Source of the DNA: Paracoccus sp. (in: a-proteobacteria)
Lineage (GTDB): Bacteria > Pseudomonadota > Alphaproteobacteria > Rhodobacterales > Rhodobacteraceae
Direction of reading: 5' to 3'
NCBI RefSeq assembly: GCF_030538755.1
Contig: NZ_JAUNTJ010000001.1
Location: 169,845 to 233,844 of the forward strand
DNA length: 64,000 nt
The position numbers and the translations under genes are program-made. Of the stretch, positions 1-7,533 are shown piece by piece (position 1 is the stretch's first letter; every line of letters begins with the position of its first letter). Under the pieces are notes generated by a model. The model saw nothing but the letters and a program-made list of their open reading frames with translations, was not told the origin of the DNA and searched no databases.

Positions 1-1
1 C

Positions 2-508
2 CGCCAGCCGCGCAACGCCGGCAAGACCGCCGCGCTGGCCGCAGGTCTGATGCAGGCACGGGGCAGCCATATCCTGCTGCTGGATGCCGACCTGATCGGC
101 CTGACCCACGATCACCTCGGCGCGCTGATCGCCCCGGTCGAACAGGGGCGCGCGCAGGTCGCCATCAGCCTGCGCGGCAATGCCCCGGCGCTGTGGCGGC
201 TGATCGGGCTGGATTACATCTCGGGCGAAAGAGTGCTGCCCCGCGCCCTGATCGAACCGCATATCCCACGCCTGAACAGCCTGCCGCCCTTCGGGTTCGA
301 AGTGTTCCTGAACAGCCTCATCATCCGCGAAAACCTGCCGCTGGCCGTCATCCGCTGGCCCACAGTCGCCAGCCCGCTGAAACATCACAAACATGGCCTG
401 TGGCGCGGGCTGCGCGGCGATGCCGGGATGATTGCCGACATGCTGCGCACCCACGGCCCCGCCACATTGCTGAACCAGATCCACCGGATGCGAGGCCTGC
501 GCAACTGA
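2..508 (+). CDS. Glycosyltransferase family 2 protein, 5'-truncated by the window edge
   Basis: An open frame runs into the window from its left edge and stops at 508, so only the C-terminal ~168 residues are seen. The visible part begins with NAGKTAALAAG and then has the LLLDADL segment, a DxD-type metal and nucleotide-sugar binding strand typical of GT2 enzymes. The rest is a compact C-terminal domain without clear membrane spans. The acceptor and sugar cannot be named. It converges on the CBS-domain gene, with one dispersed repeat in the gap. A short ATG start at 50 is internal and was not chosen because the conserved NAGKT segment lies upstream of it. Confidence 0.75.
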   Translation, partial: RQPRNAGKTAALAAGLMQARGSHILLLDADLIGLTHDHLGALIAPVEQGRAQVAISLRGNAPALWRLIGLDYISGERVLPRALIEPHIPRLNSLPPFGFEVFLNSLIIRENLPLAVIRWPTVASPLKHHKHGLWRGLRGDAGMIADMLRTHGPATLLNQIHRMRGLRN

Positions 509-513
509 CCGCC

Positions 514-546
514 GCTTCCTGTTTGCCCAAATACGCATCTTGGGGC
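514..546 (+). repeat. Dispersed intergenic repeat, copy 1
   Basis: The unit begins GCTTCCTGTTTG and ends CAAATACGCA with two variable bases between, followed by TCTTGGGG. The same unit recurs at about 45.05, 46.8, 49.95 and 55.9 kb, always just outside genes. The core TTTG-CC-CAAA is a partial dyad. Here it lies between two convergent gene ends. Confidence 0.8.
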
Positions 547-563
547 ACGACCGCGCCGCCCGC

Positions 564-962
564 TCACCCCAGCCGCAGCAGATAGGCCAGCAGATCGGCG
601 CGCAGCAAAAGCCCCGCCAACTGCCCGTCCCGCATCACCGGAAAGCTGCGATGCGGATGGTCCAGAAACGCCTGCGCCGCGGTGACGGGATCGGTCGCGG
701 CCTCCAGCGTGACGGGGGTGCGGCTCATCTGATCGGCGACGGTGCCGGACCATTGCCGGTAATAGCTGGCGTTCAGCGCCGGGCGGAAACAGTCTTTCTG
801 CGTCAGCACACCGATCAGCGCGCCCGCGTCATCCACCACCGGCGCGGCGGCAAAGCCCTGATCCAGCATCAGCGCGGCGGCGTCGCGGATCGGCATATCG
901 GCGCTCAGGCGCGGAAAATCGCGGCGCATGATCGTGCCGATGCTGTCGCTGGTCATGGTCAT
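564..962 (-). CDS. CBS-domain protein, last gene of the nqr operon
   Basis: A 132-residue protein made of two CBS motifs (about residues 8-60 and 72-130), a pair that usually forms one adenosine-nucleotide-sensing module. No other domain is attached. The ATG at 962 is chosen because it overlaps the nqrM stop (ATGA) and an AAAGGA Shine-Dalgarno sequence lies 9 nt upstream; a longer frame to 1019 has no such support. Position at the end of the NQR operon and the overlap suggest co-translation, perhaps as an energy-sensing partner, but that role is inference. The ligand is unknown. Confidence 0.8.
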   Translation of the reverse strand: MTMTSDSIGTIMRRDFPRLSADMPIRDAAALMLDQGFAAAPVVDDAGALIGVLTQKDCFRPALNASYYRQWSGTVADQMSRTPVTLEAATDPVTAAQAFLDHPHRSFPVMRDGQLAGLLLRADLLAYLLRLG

Positions 963-1126
963 GGGGGGCTGTCCTTTGTGCGGTTGGGGCAGTCGGTGCA
1001 GCGCAGGCCGGGCACGCAATCCATGCTGCCGCAGGATGTGCTGACCGGGCGGCGGCCAAAGACCAGCCCCAGTGCCAGCCCTCCGGCGGCAAGGGCGATG
1101 ACAAGGATGGCGAACAGGAACTCCAT
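959..1126 (-). CDS. nqrM: NqrM, Na+-NQR maturation protein
   Basis: A 55-residue protein with one N-terminal membrane helix (MEFLFAILVIALAAGGLALG) followed by a short basic turn and four cysteines (TSCGSMDC, LRCTDC). This is the layout of NqrM (DUF539), which is needed to install the iron centre between NqrD and NqrE. It follows apbE by a few bases and overlaps the CBS gene start. Start chosen at the ATG directly before the membrane helix; the frame extends upstream to 1177 but that part overlaps apbE. Its presence argues that the operon encodes an NQR-type rather than Rnf-type complex. Confidence 0.85.
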   Translation of the reverse strand: MEFLFAILVIALAAGGLALGLVFGRRPVSTSCGSMDCVPGLRCTDCPNRTKDSPP

Positions 1127-1130
1127 CGCG

Positions 1131-2099
1131 TCAGGCCAGATGCGCGGCCAGATCGCCGGTTTCCAGACGGCGGCCATCGGCGGTCAGCATCAGCGTGGTC
1201 AGCCCGTGCTGCCGGGCCATGTCCAGCGCCCGCGCCTCGCCCGCCGCGAACAGCGCGGTGGCCCAGCCATCGGCAAAGCGCGCCGAGCGGGCGATGACGC
1301 TGACCTGCGCCAGACCGCCCTGCGCCGGGGTGCCGCTGGCGGGGTCGATGATATGGCTGACCCGCCGCCCGCCCAGATCATAGCCGTTCACACCGCTGCC
1401 CGAAGTCGCCACCGCCATCCCGCCGCGCAGCGCCAGAACCTCGGCGGCTGCGCCGGGGCTGCCCTCGATCGCAACCTGCCATGCCCGGCCAAGGGGGTGC
1501 TGCCCGCCTGCGGCCAGCTCTCCGCCAAGGTCGATCAGCCAATGCGCGCCGCGCCCGGCCATCAGCGCGGCCAGACGGTCCAGCGCGTGGCCCTTGGCGA
1601 TGCCGCACAGATCGGCGGTGGCGCCGGGGGTGGCCTTGGTCACGGTTTGCCCCGTCAGCGTCAGATGCCGCCAGTCGGGCTGCGGGTCGCCCTGCCGGAT
1701 CGGGCCAAAGCCCCAGCGCGCGACCAGCGGCCCGACCGTCGGATCAAAGGCCCCGCCGCTGTCATGCGCCAGCCGCAGCGCAGCGGCCAGAACCTGCGCG
1801 GTGTCGCCGGGCAGATCGCGCGGCCCGGCCCCGGCCATGTTCAGCGCGGTGATGTCGCTGTCGGCCCGCCATGGCGACATCTGCCGGTCGATCCCGGCCA
1901 GCACATCATCCACCGCCGCGTGCAGCCCGGCCAGCGGCGCGGCATCGGGCAGGGTGATGGCCCAACCGCTGCCAAAAGCGCGCCCGGTCAGGCGCTGCGT
2001 CGCCGGGGCACCGGCCAGCAGCGCGGGCGCGGCCAGCATGACGCCCGCCCCGGCGATCAGCGCGCGGCGGCTTGGGCGCAGGGATGCGGTCTGTGTCAT
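1131..2099 (-). CDS. apbE: FAD:protein FMN transferase ApbE
   Basis: Covalently attaches FMN from FAD to threonine residues in proteins such as NqrC. The 322-residue protein begins with a twin-arginine-like signal (SRRALIAGAG followed by a hydrophobic stretch to about residue 32), consistent with export to the periplasm where the NqrC flavin domain lies. Family motifs visible are SPWRADSDI, GGAFDPTVGPLV, DLCGIAKGHALD, WLIDLGGE and the C-terminal SHIIDPASG. It lies four bases after nqrF in the same operon. A dedicated ApbE in an nqr operon is common. Its certain local substrate is NqrC, because NqrB here lacks its flavinylation motif. Confidence 0.93.
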   Translation of the reverse strand: MTQTASLRPSRRALIAGAGVMLAAPALLAGAPATQRLTGRAFGSGWAITLPDAAPLAGLHAAVDDVLAGIDRQMSPWRADSDITALNMAGAGPRDLPGDTAQVLAAALRLAHDSGGAFDPTVGPLVARWGFGPIRQGDPQPDWRHLTLTGQTVTKATPGATADLCGIAKGHALDRLAALMAGRGAHWLIDLGGELAAGGQHPLGRAWQVAIEGSPGAAAEVLALRGGMAVATSGSGVNGYDLGGRRVSHIIDPASGTPAQGGLAQVSVIARSARFADGWATALFAAGEARALDMARQHGLTTLMLTADGRRLETGDLAAHLA

Positions 2100-2103
2100 G
2101 GTC

Positions 2104-3324
2104 TCACGCTCCGAAATCGTCGTTAAAGATCGAGTGCGGCTCGACCCCCAGCCGGGTGAGGGTCGCGAGCACGGCGGAAATCATCACCGGCGGCCCGCAG
2201 AGGTAGTATTCGCAATCCTCGGGTGCCGGATGGCTGGCCAGCGCGCGGCGCACGGTTTCGTGGATAAAGCCGGTCGGCCCGTCCCATTTGTCGCCCGGTG
2301 CCGGTTCGGTCAGCGCCGCCACCCAGCCAAAGTTCGGATGCGCGGCGGCCAGTGCCTGAAACTCGTCCACATAGAACAGATCGGCGGCGGTGCGCGCGCC
2401 ATAGAAATAGCGGATCTTGCGCGCTGTGCCTTGCCCAAGCTGTTCATGGATCATCGCGCGCAGCGGGGCCATGCCGACGCCGCCGCCGATAAAGATCATC
2501 TCGCGGTCGGTCGGCTGGACGTGGAATTCCCCGAACGGGCCGGAAATCCCGGCCTTGTCGCCGGGTTTCAGCGCGAACAGCCAGGACGATACGATGCCGG
2601 GCGGGATCACGCCCTCTTGCCCGGCGGGGGGCACGGCCAGACGGATGTTGAACACGGCGCGGCCCTGATCGGCGGGGCGGTTGGCGATGGAATAGGCGCG
2701 CGTCACCGGCAGGGCGGATTGGCCGCGCAGCCGGTCCCAGCCGGCGGCGGCCCATGCCTCGCGGTGTTCGGGGGCGACCTCGATCCGGGCGAAATCCAGA
2801 TCATAGGGCGGCGCGGTCAGTTGCATAAAGCCGCCAGCGCGGAAATCGAACGGGTAGTCTGGCGGCAGTTCCAGCACCAGTTCGCGGATCAGCGGGGCCA
2901 GCATCCGGTTCGACAGCACCCGGCATTCGGCGCTGCCTGCCGACAGCACACCGCCGCTGACCTGCACATCCACCGGCCCGCGCAGGGTCAGCTGGCAGGC
3001 CAGCCGCACATGATCGCGCCGTTCCGCGCCCGACAGGATGCCGCGCTCGGTGGCCAGCGGGTCGCCCGCGCCCTCGCCCGTGGCGGTAACGCGGCACAGC
3101 CCGCAGGTGCCCGCCCCGCCGCAGCCCGCCGGGATGGCGATGCCCGCGCCATGCAGCACCGGCAACAGCCGGTCGCCGCGCGCGGCGCTGATCTGGTGGC
3201 TGTCGTTCACGGTCACGGTGACGGCACCCTGCGGCACCAGCCGCCTGCGCGCCGCCAGCAGACCCAGCGTCAGCGCCAGCAGCAGCGCGATGATGACCAG
3301 CGTGCCAAGGACGATCTCGGTCAT
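2104..3324 (-). CDS. nqrF: NqrF, NADH-oxidising FAD/2Fe-2S subunit of Na+-NQR
   Basis: Oxidises NADH and feeds electrons into the complex. The 406-residue protein has an N-terminal membrane helix (residues 4-25), a plant-type 2Fe-2S ferredoxin domain with C68, C74, C77 and C110, and a ferredoxin-NADP-reductase-like module with the FAD motif TRAYSIANRP, the nucleotide loop FIGGGVGMAPLRAM and the C-terminal EYYLCGPPVM and DDFGA. All expected cofactor ligands are present, and length matches the family. The ATG overlaps the nqrE stop (ATGA). It is the electron entry subunit for the operon. Confidence 0.95.
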   Translation of the reverse strand: MTEIVLGTLVIIALLLALTLGLLAARRRLVPQGAVTVTVNDSHQISAARGDRLLPVLHGAGIAIPAGCGGAGTCGLCRVTATGEGAGDPLATERGILSGAERRDHVRLACQLTLRGPVDVQVSGGVLSAGSAECRVLSNRMLAPLIRELVLELPPDYPFDFRAGGFMQLTAPPYDLDFARIEVAPEHREAWAAAGWDRLRGQSALPVTRAYSIANRPADQGRAVFNIRLAVPPAGQEGVIPPGIVSSWLFALKPGDKAGISGPFGEFHVQPTDREMIFIGGGVGMAPLRAMIHEQLGQGTARKIRYFYGARTAADLFYVDEFQALAAAHPNFGWVAALTEPAPGDKWDGPTGFIHETVRRALASHPAPEDCEYYLCGPPVMISAVLATLTRLGVEPHSIFNDDFGA

Positions 3325-3932
3325 GGCATCACCACTTGCGCAAAGGACGAAAAGCCCAGCGACATCAGCCCGGTGATGAAAAAGGCGATGCCCAGCCCGC
3401 GCAGACCGCCGGGCAGGTCGGCATAGGCCAGCCGCGCCCGGATCGCCGCCAGCATGACGACCGCCAGCGCAAAGCCCGCGCCGCTGCCCAGCCCGAATAC
3501 CGCGCTTTCGGTCAGGCTATAGCGGCGTTCCACCATGAACAGGCTGCCCGCCAGAATCGCGCATTGCACCGCCAGCAGCGGCAAAAACACCCCGAACGAG
3601 GCATGGATGGCCGGGAACCAGCGGTCCAGCACCATTTCCAGCAATTGCACGCAGGCGGCGATGGTGCCGATAAAGGCGATCAGCGCCAGATAGGACAGGT
3701 CCAGATCGGGCATCCCGGCCCAAGCCCACGCGCCGGGGGCCAGCACGGCGGCATGGATCAGGTGGTTCAGCGGCACCGTGACGCCCAGCACGAACATCAC
3801 CGCCAGCCCCAGCCCGACCGCCGCTTCGACCCGCCGCGACAGCGCCAGAAAGGTGCAAAGCCCCAGAAACAGCGTCAGCGGCATGTTATCGACCAGCGCC
3901 GCGCGCAGGAACAGGGCGAACAGATCGCTCAT
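3321..3932 (-). CDS. nqrE: NqrE, membrane subunit of Na+-NQR
   Basis: A polytopic 203-residue membrane protein that, with NqrD, holds the intramembrane iron centre. C26 (in GLCTFLALS) and C124 (in AVQCAILAGS) are the conserved ligands and are present, as is the family segment SLFMVERRYSLTES. About six hydrophobic segments are visible. Start and stop overlap nqrD and nqrF by four bases, indicating tight translational coupling. Confidence 0.94.
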   Translation of the reverse strand: MSDLFALFLRAALVDNMPLTLFLGLCTFLALSRRVEAAVGLGLAVMFVLGVTVPLNHLIHAAVLAPGAWAWAGMPDLDLSYLALIAFIGTIAACVQLLEMVLDRWFPAIHASFGVFLPLLAVQCAILAGSLFMVERRYSLTESAVFGLGSGAGFALAVVMLAAIRARLAYADLPGGLRGLGIAFFITGLMSLGFSSFAQVVMP

Positions 3933-4588
3933 CTGCGCACCTCGCCGGGGTGCGGGGCGATGGCCTCGGGCGGCTCGATCTGTTCGGGGCGCAGGCTGCG
4001 GATGGCCCAGACCAGCCCGCCCAGCAGGAAAAAGCCGCTGGGGGCCAGCAGCATCAGGTTCAGCGGCGTGAACCAGCCACCGGCTTCGGTCGTGACCAGC
4101 ACCTGCCAGCCCAGCAGATGCCCGGTGCCGAACAGTTCGCGCAACGCGCCGATGGTTATCAGCACCAGCGAATAGCCCAACCCGCTGCCAAGCGCATCGA
4201 CGGCGGAGGGCAGGGGCGGGTTGTGCAGCGCGAAGCCCTCGGTCCGGCCAAGAACAAGGCAGTTGGTGGCGATCAGGCTGACAAAGACCGACAGTTGCTG
4301 GCTGACATCATACAGCCATGCCTGCAACATCTGGTCGATCACGATCACCAGTGATGCAACGATGACGATCTGCACAATCAGCCGGATCGAGCCGGGCACA
4401 TGCCGCCGGATCGTGCTGATGATGACCGCCGCCAGCACCAGCACCACCGTCAGCGAGGCCGACATGGTTAGCGCGGTGGCAACCGAGGTCGTGACCGCCA
4501 GCGCCGAACAGATGCCCAGAATTTGCAGGGTGATCGGGTTTCGGGCGATCAGCGGTTCCGTCAGGATGTGCAGCAGCGGGCGGGCCAT
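3929..4588 (-). CDS. nqrD: NqrD, membrane subunit of Na+-NQR
   Basis: A 219-residue polytopic membrane protein paralogous to NqrE. The conserved iron-site cysteines C27 (LGICSALAVTT) and C110 (ATNCLVLGRTEGFA) are present, followed by GLGYSLVLITIGALRELFG, typical of the family. It lies three bases after nqrC and overlaps nqrE by an ATGA. The C-terminal cytoplasmic tail (RPEQIEPPEAIAP) is somewhat longer than in the Vibrio protein. Together with the intact NqrE cysteines it indicates a normal iron centre in this otherwise unusual complex. Confidence 0.94.
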   Translation of the reverse strand: MARPLLHILTEPLIARNPITLQILGICSALAVTTSVATALTMSASLTVVLVLAAVIISTIRRHVPGSIRLIVQIVIVASLVIVIDQMLQAWLYDVSQQLSVFVSLIATNCLVLGRTEGFALHNPPLPSAVDALGSGLGYSLVLITIGALRELFGTGHLLGWQVLVTTEAGGWFTPLNLMLLAPSGFFLLGGLVWAIRSLRPEQIEPPEAIAPHPGEVRR

Positions 4589-4591
4589 GGC

Positions 4592-5401
4592 CTAGAATTC
4601 CCCGCGGCGGATGGCGTCCAGCAGCGGGCCGTATCCGTTTGGCCCCAGCCAAAAGCGCATCATGTTGGTGATCGCGTTCGAGGTGCGGGTGGCGCCGGTG
4701 ATGCCGTCCACCTCGTATTCGGTGGCGGCGCGGCCCCGCGCCACGGCAAAGCGCACGCTGCCGCGATCATCCAGCGCCGGCAGGCCCGCGAACTGCGCCT
4801 GCCACGCCGGTTCGGTGATCCGCGCGCCAAGGCCGGGGGTTTCCGACTGGCTGGTGATGGTCATGCCGGCGATGTTGCGGGCGTCGCCGCGCAGGGCGAC
4901 CATGGCCTGAATCACCCCGTCATAGCCCGCGCCCGCGACCGGCAGGATCACCAGATCGACCGGCCCGCCCGCCCCCTGACGGGCGATGAAGATCTGTGCG
5001 TAATCCGGGCGGCTGCCCAGACCGGCCAGATCCTGCGCCGGGGTCAGCGCGGTATGGCTGGCGGGGTTGGTCAGCGTATCGGGCAGTGCTTCGGCGGTGA
5101 TGTCGGGGGCGGCGCGGCCGGTGGTCAGATCGACGACGACGGTGGACAGCGCCGCATCGCCCGACTGCGCCAGCAGGTCCGACATGCCGGGGATGGCGGC
5201 GATCAGCGATTCCAGCCGCGCCTGTTGTTCGGCGGCGCGGTTGGCCGTCTGGATCGGGCGCAGCGTCACCGTGGCCGCCGTCACCAGCAGCGCGCAGACG
5301 GCGGCGGTGACAAAGGCGATGGCGACGGTCTTGCCCCGGCTGTCATTGGGCAGCGCCAGCATCCGCCGCCACGCGCTGATCGGGTTCGGATCAAAGGCCA
5401 A
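4592..5401 (-). CDS. nqrC: NqrC, covalent-FMN subunit of Na+-NQR
   Basis: A 269-residue protein with one N-terminal membrane helix (about residues 26-48) and a periplasmic FMN-binding domain. The flavinylation motif DGITGATRTSNAI is present near the C-terminus, and the threonine ending TGAT (about residue 238) is the expected FMN attachment site for ApbE. A TTG at 5401 is taken as start because GGAGG lies seven bases upstream. An in-frame ATG at 5446 lies deep inside nqrB, and another at 5362 would lose part of the amphipathic N-terminus. The start overlaps the nqrB stop. Confidence 0.92.
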   Translation of the reverse strand: MAFDPNPISAWRRMLALPNDSRGKTVAIAFVTAAVCALLVTAATVTLRPIQTANRAAEQQARLESLIAAIPGMSDLLAQSGDAALSTVVVDLTTGRAAPDITAEALPDTLTNPASHTALTPAQDLAGLGSRPDYAQIFIARQGAGGPVDLVILPVAGAGYDGVIQAMVALRGDARNIAGMTITSQSETPGLGARITEPAWQAQFAGLPALDDRGSVRFAVARGRAATEYEVDGITGATRTSNAITNMMRFWLGPNGYGPLLDAIRRGEF

Positions 5402-6179
5402 GGCGTTTCCTCCGGGCGATGCGCCAGAATGCCAGCGCGGTTTCATCCAGCAGCGGTGCCGCCAGCGAGGTCAGCAGCGCCGCCGAAACGGCGATCTGCA
5501 CCGGGTTGCCGCCGGTCCAATGCGCGGCAAAGCCCGCCATCAGCAGGGCAAACAGCCCGCCCGTCAGCCAGCGGCCCAGCCTGGTGGCGGCGCTGGCCAC
5601 CGGGTCGGCCACCAGCATGACCAGCACCACCAGCGCGGCGGTGGCAAAGCTGCCCGCCAGCGGCCAGCCCGCCAGTGCCGCCAGCCCGGCCCCGATCAGC
5701 GCGCCGCCGATCAGCCGGGCGCTGATGACGCCAAAGCCCATGCCGATCAGCGCCGCCGGGATCGCGGCCCAGCCGATCTGCGGGTCGGGCGTGGCCCAAG
5801 GCTCGGCCGGAAAGCCAAAGCTGACAAAGGCCAGCGTCACCGTGGCCGGGTTCAGGATGTTGCGGCCCCAGCCGCCAAAGATCAGCTCCGCCACCACCAC
5901 GCCAAAGCTAACCGACAGCAGCAGCGCGACCGGCCCGATCTGCGGCGGTGCCAGCAGCGCGATGGCAATGGCCGACAGTGCCCCAGCGAACGAAGGCGGC
6001 TGCGCCCGCGCCAGCATGAAGGCCAGATGCCACAGCCCCGCCAGCACCAGCACAAAGACCAGACGCGACAGCACCGCAGGCCCCGCGGCCAGCAGCCATG
6101 TGATGACGATGGGCAGCATCGCCGCGATCAGGATCAGCGCCACGGTTTCGCGCGACCAGATGCCTTTGGTCACGGTCAT
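5391..6179 (-). CDS. nqrB: NqrB-like subunit, short form lacking the flavinylation segment
   Basis: The 262-residue membrane protein aligns with the core of NqrB: FGVVVAELIFGGWGRNILNP (about residues 92-111) matches the conserved loop before the flavin site, and LVADPVASAATRLGRW and SLAAPLLDE match the C-terminal half. From memory Vibrio NqrB is about 415 residues. Here the long N-terminal extension is absent, and after FGFPAE (121-126) the segment that normally carries the SGAT threonine for covalent FMN is missing. No SGAT or TGAT occurs anywhere in the protein. Start and stop overlap neighbours as in a functional operon and the frame is intact, so this looks like a stable variant rather than a pseudogene. 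Confidence 0.85.
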   Translation of the reverse strand: MTVTKGIWSRETVALILIAAMLPIVITWLLAAGPAVLSRLVFVLVLAGLWHLAFMLARAQPPSFAGALSAIAIALLAPPQIGPVALLLSVSFGVVVAELIFGGWGRNILNPATVTLAFVSFGFPAEPWATPDPQIGWAAIPAALIGMGFGVISARLIGGALIGAGLAALAGWPLAGSFATAALVVLVMLVADPVASAATRLGRWLTGGLFALLMAGFAAHWTGGNPVQIAVSAALLTSLAAPLLDETALAFWRIARRKRLGL

Positions 6180-7435
6180 GTCGCGCCCCCCTCGGCTGCG
6201 ATGCGGTCCAGCATTCCGCGCAGCACCGAGGCCAGCGGCGGGTCGGCCTGCGTGACGTAATCGGCCAGCGCAAGGTCTGTTTCCAGCAGCGACAGCACGC
6301 CAAAGCGTTGCGCCGCGTCGTCATCACCCGCCGACAGGGCGCGCAGGAACGGGATGGCGGGCAGGCTGGGGGCCAGCGCCTGTTCCAGCGCGGCGGTGGG
6401 GATCAGCGGCGCGGGGCGCGACATGCGGGCCAGCGCGGCGCGGAACCAGTGCGGCGAGGCTGCCGGGGCCGGGCGCGGCATCACCGTCACCTGACGGTCG
6501 CGCAGAAACAGAAACCGCCCCTCGACCCCGTCCAGCGCGGAACCTGACAGGATCATTGCCGGGCCGGGCTGCATCACCGGCTGCGCCAGCCCGTGCAGGT
6601 CGGCCCCCGGCTGACAGCGCAGCACCCGCTGCCCCGATGCGGCTGGCCCGCCCACCGCCACCATGCGGGTTTCGGGCAGATAGCCACTGGCCAGCAGGGC
6701 ACCGAGGACGGCGACCTCTTGGGCGTCTACCTCCCACACCGGGGCGTCGGGGCGGGCGGGGAATTGCGCGTGGATATGCGTTCCGGCCAGCCCCTGCGGA
6801 TGAAGCGGCCCGGCGGGCAGCACGCGCAGGCGCGGCGTATCGGCCAGCGGCGGGCCGGGCGGCTGGACCAGCAGCAGTGGGCCATCGGTCAGGCCGGCCA
6901 GCGCGGTCAGGCCACGGGCGAAATCGTCCTGGGCATCGCGCAGCGCCATGGCCGGGGGCAGCGCGCCGGGGCGGGTATCATGCGCCATCACGCAGATCGC
7001 CGCCGGGCGGGTGCCGGGCGCGGGAAAGCCGCCAAAGGGCCGCTGCCGCAAGGCCGTCCACAGCCCCGACGCCAGCATCAGCGCCGCCACACCAGCGCCG
7101 CCGTTCACGCGGGCGGTATCAAAGCGGTGCCGGTCGGCCCCCTGATCGCGAAAGAACAGCACATAGCGCAGCACTCGCCCCGGCCCGGTGTCGATCCGCG
7201 CCACCCGCCCGCCCATCGGCGCGGTCACGCACAGGTCGGGGTGGCGGCGGTCGCGCAGGACCGGCTGACCCTGCGCCACCATCTCGCCCTGTTCCACCAG
7301 CGGATCGACGCGGAAATCGGGGGGGAAGCCGGGGCCAAGCGCGGCTTCTTCGGTCAGGGCCGGTTCCGGCTCTGCCAAGGTTGTGGCCGGGCCGCCAAAG
7401 GGCAGGGCCAGACCGCTGCGGAAGGCTGTCGTCAC
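6176..7435 (-). CDS. nqrA: NqrA subunit of Na+-NQR
   Basis: A soluble cytoplasmic subunit of about 419 residues, first gene of the operon. The N-terminus (FRSGLALPFGG) matches the conserved glycine-rich start of the family. Further matches are SGLWTALRQRPFGGFPAP, the HPQGLAGTHIH motif, and the C-terminal FGVLSLLETDLALADYV. The GTG at 7435 is taken as start because AAGGGA lies seven bases upstream; the frame continues to a TTG at 7498, but that would add residues not seen in the family. It faces the multiheme cytochrome gene across a 98-bp gap that must hold both promoters. No strong sigma-70 site was clear on this strand. Confidence 0.92.
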   Translation of the reverse strand: MTTAFRSGLALPFGGPATTLAEPEPALTEEAALGPGFPPDFRVDPLVEQGEMVAQGQPVLRDRRHPDLCVTAPMGGRVARIDTGPGRVLRYVLFFRDQGADRHRFDTARVNGGAGVAALMLASGLWTALRQRPFGGFPAPGTRPAAICVMAHDTRPGALPPAMALRDAQDDFARGLTALAGLTDGPLLLVQPPGPPLADTPRLRVLPAGPLHPQGLAGTHIHAQFPARPDAPVWEVDAQEVAVLGALLASGYLPETRMVAVGGPAASGQRVLRCQPGADLHGLAQPVMQPGPAMILSGSALDGVEGRFLFLRDRQVTVMPRPAPAASPHWFRAALARMSRPAPLIPTAALEQALAPSLPAIPFLRALSAGDDDAAQRFGVLSLLETDLALADYVTQADPPLASVLRGMLDRIAAEGGAT

Positions 7436-7533
7436 GGGCGATCCCTTGGGGTCAGGGTTGTTCAGAGTGGCGTTTTCCGTTACCCTGAAAGTTAGCAAGT
7501 TCGGTCCGGCGCATCAACCTTTGGGGGCGACAC

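Noticed and set aside
540-3426. Long plus-strand frames across the nqr/apbE region
   Set aside because: They are antisense shadows of well-recognised genes, with His/Gln/Arg-rich composition and no family match.
1131-7435. Reading the operon as an Rnf complex
   Set aside because: NqrA and NqrM are present, NqrF has the NADH-FAD module, and there is no RnfB or RnfC-type ferredoxin subunit. The NQR assignment fits better despite the short NqrB.
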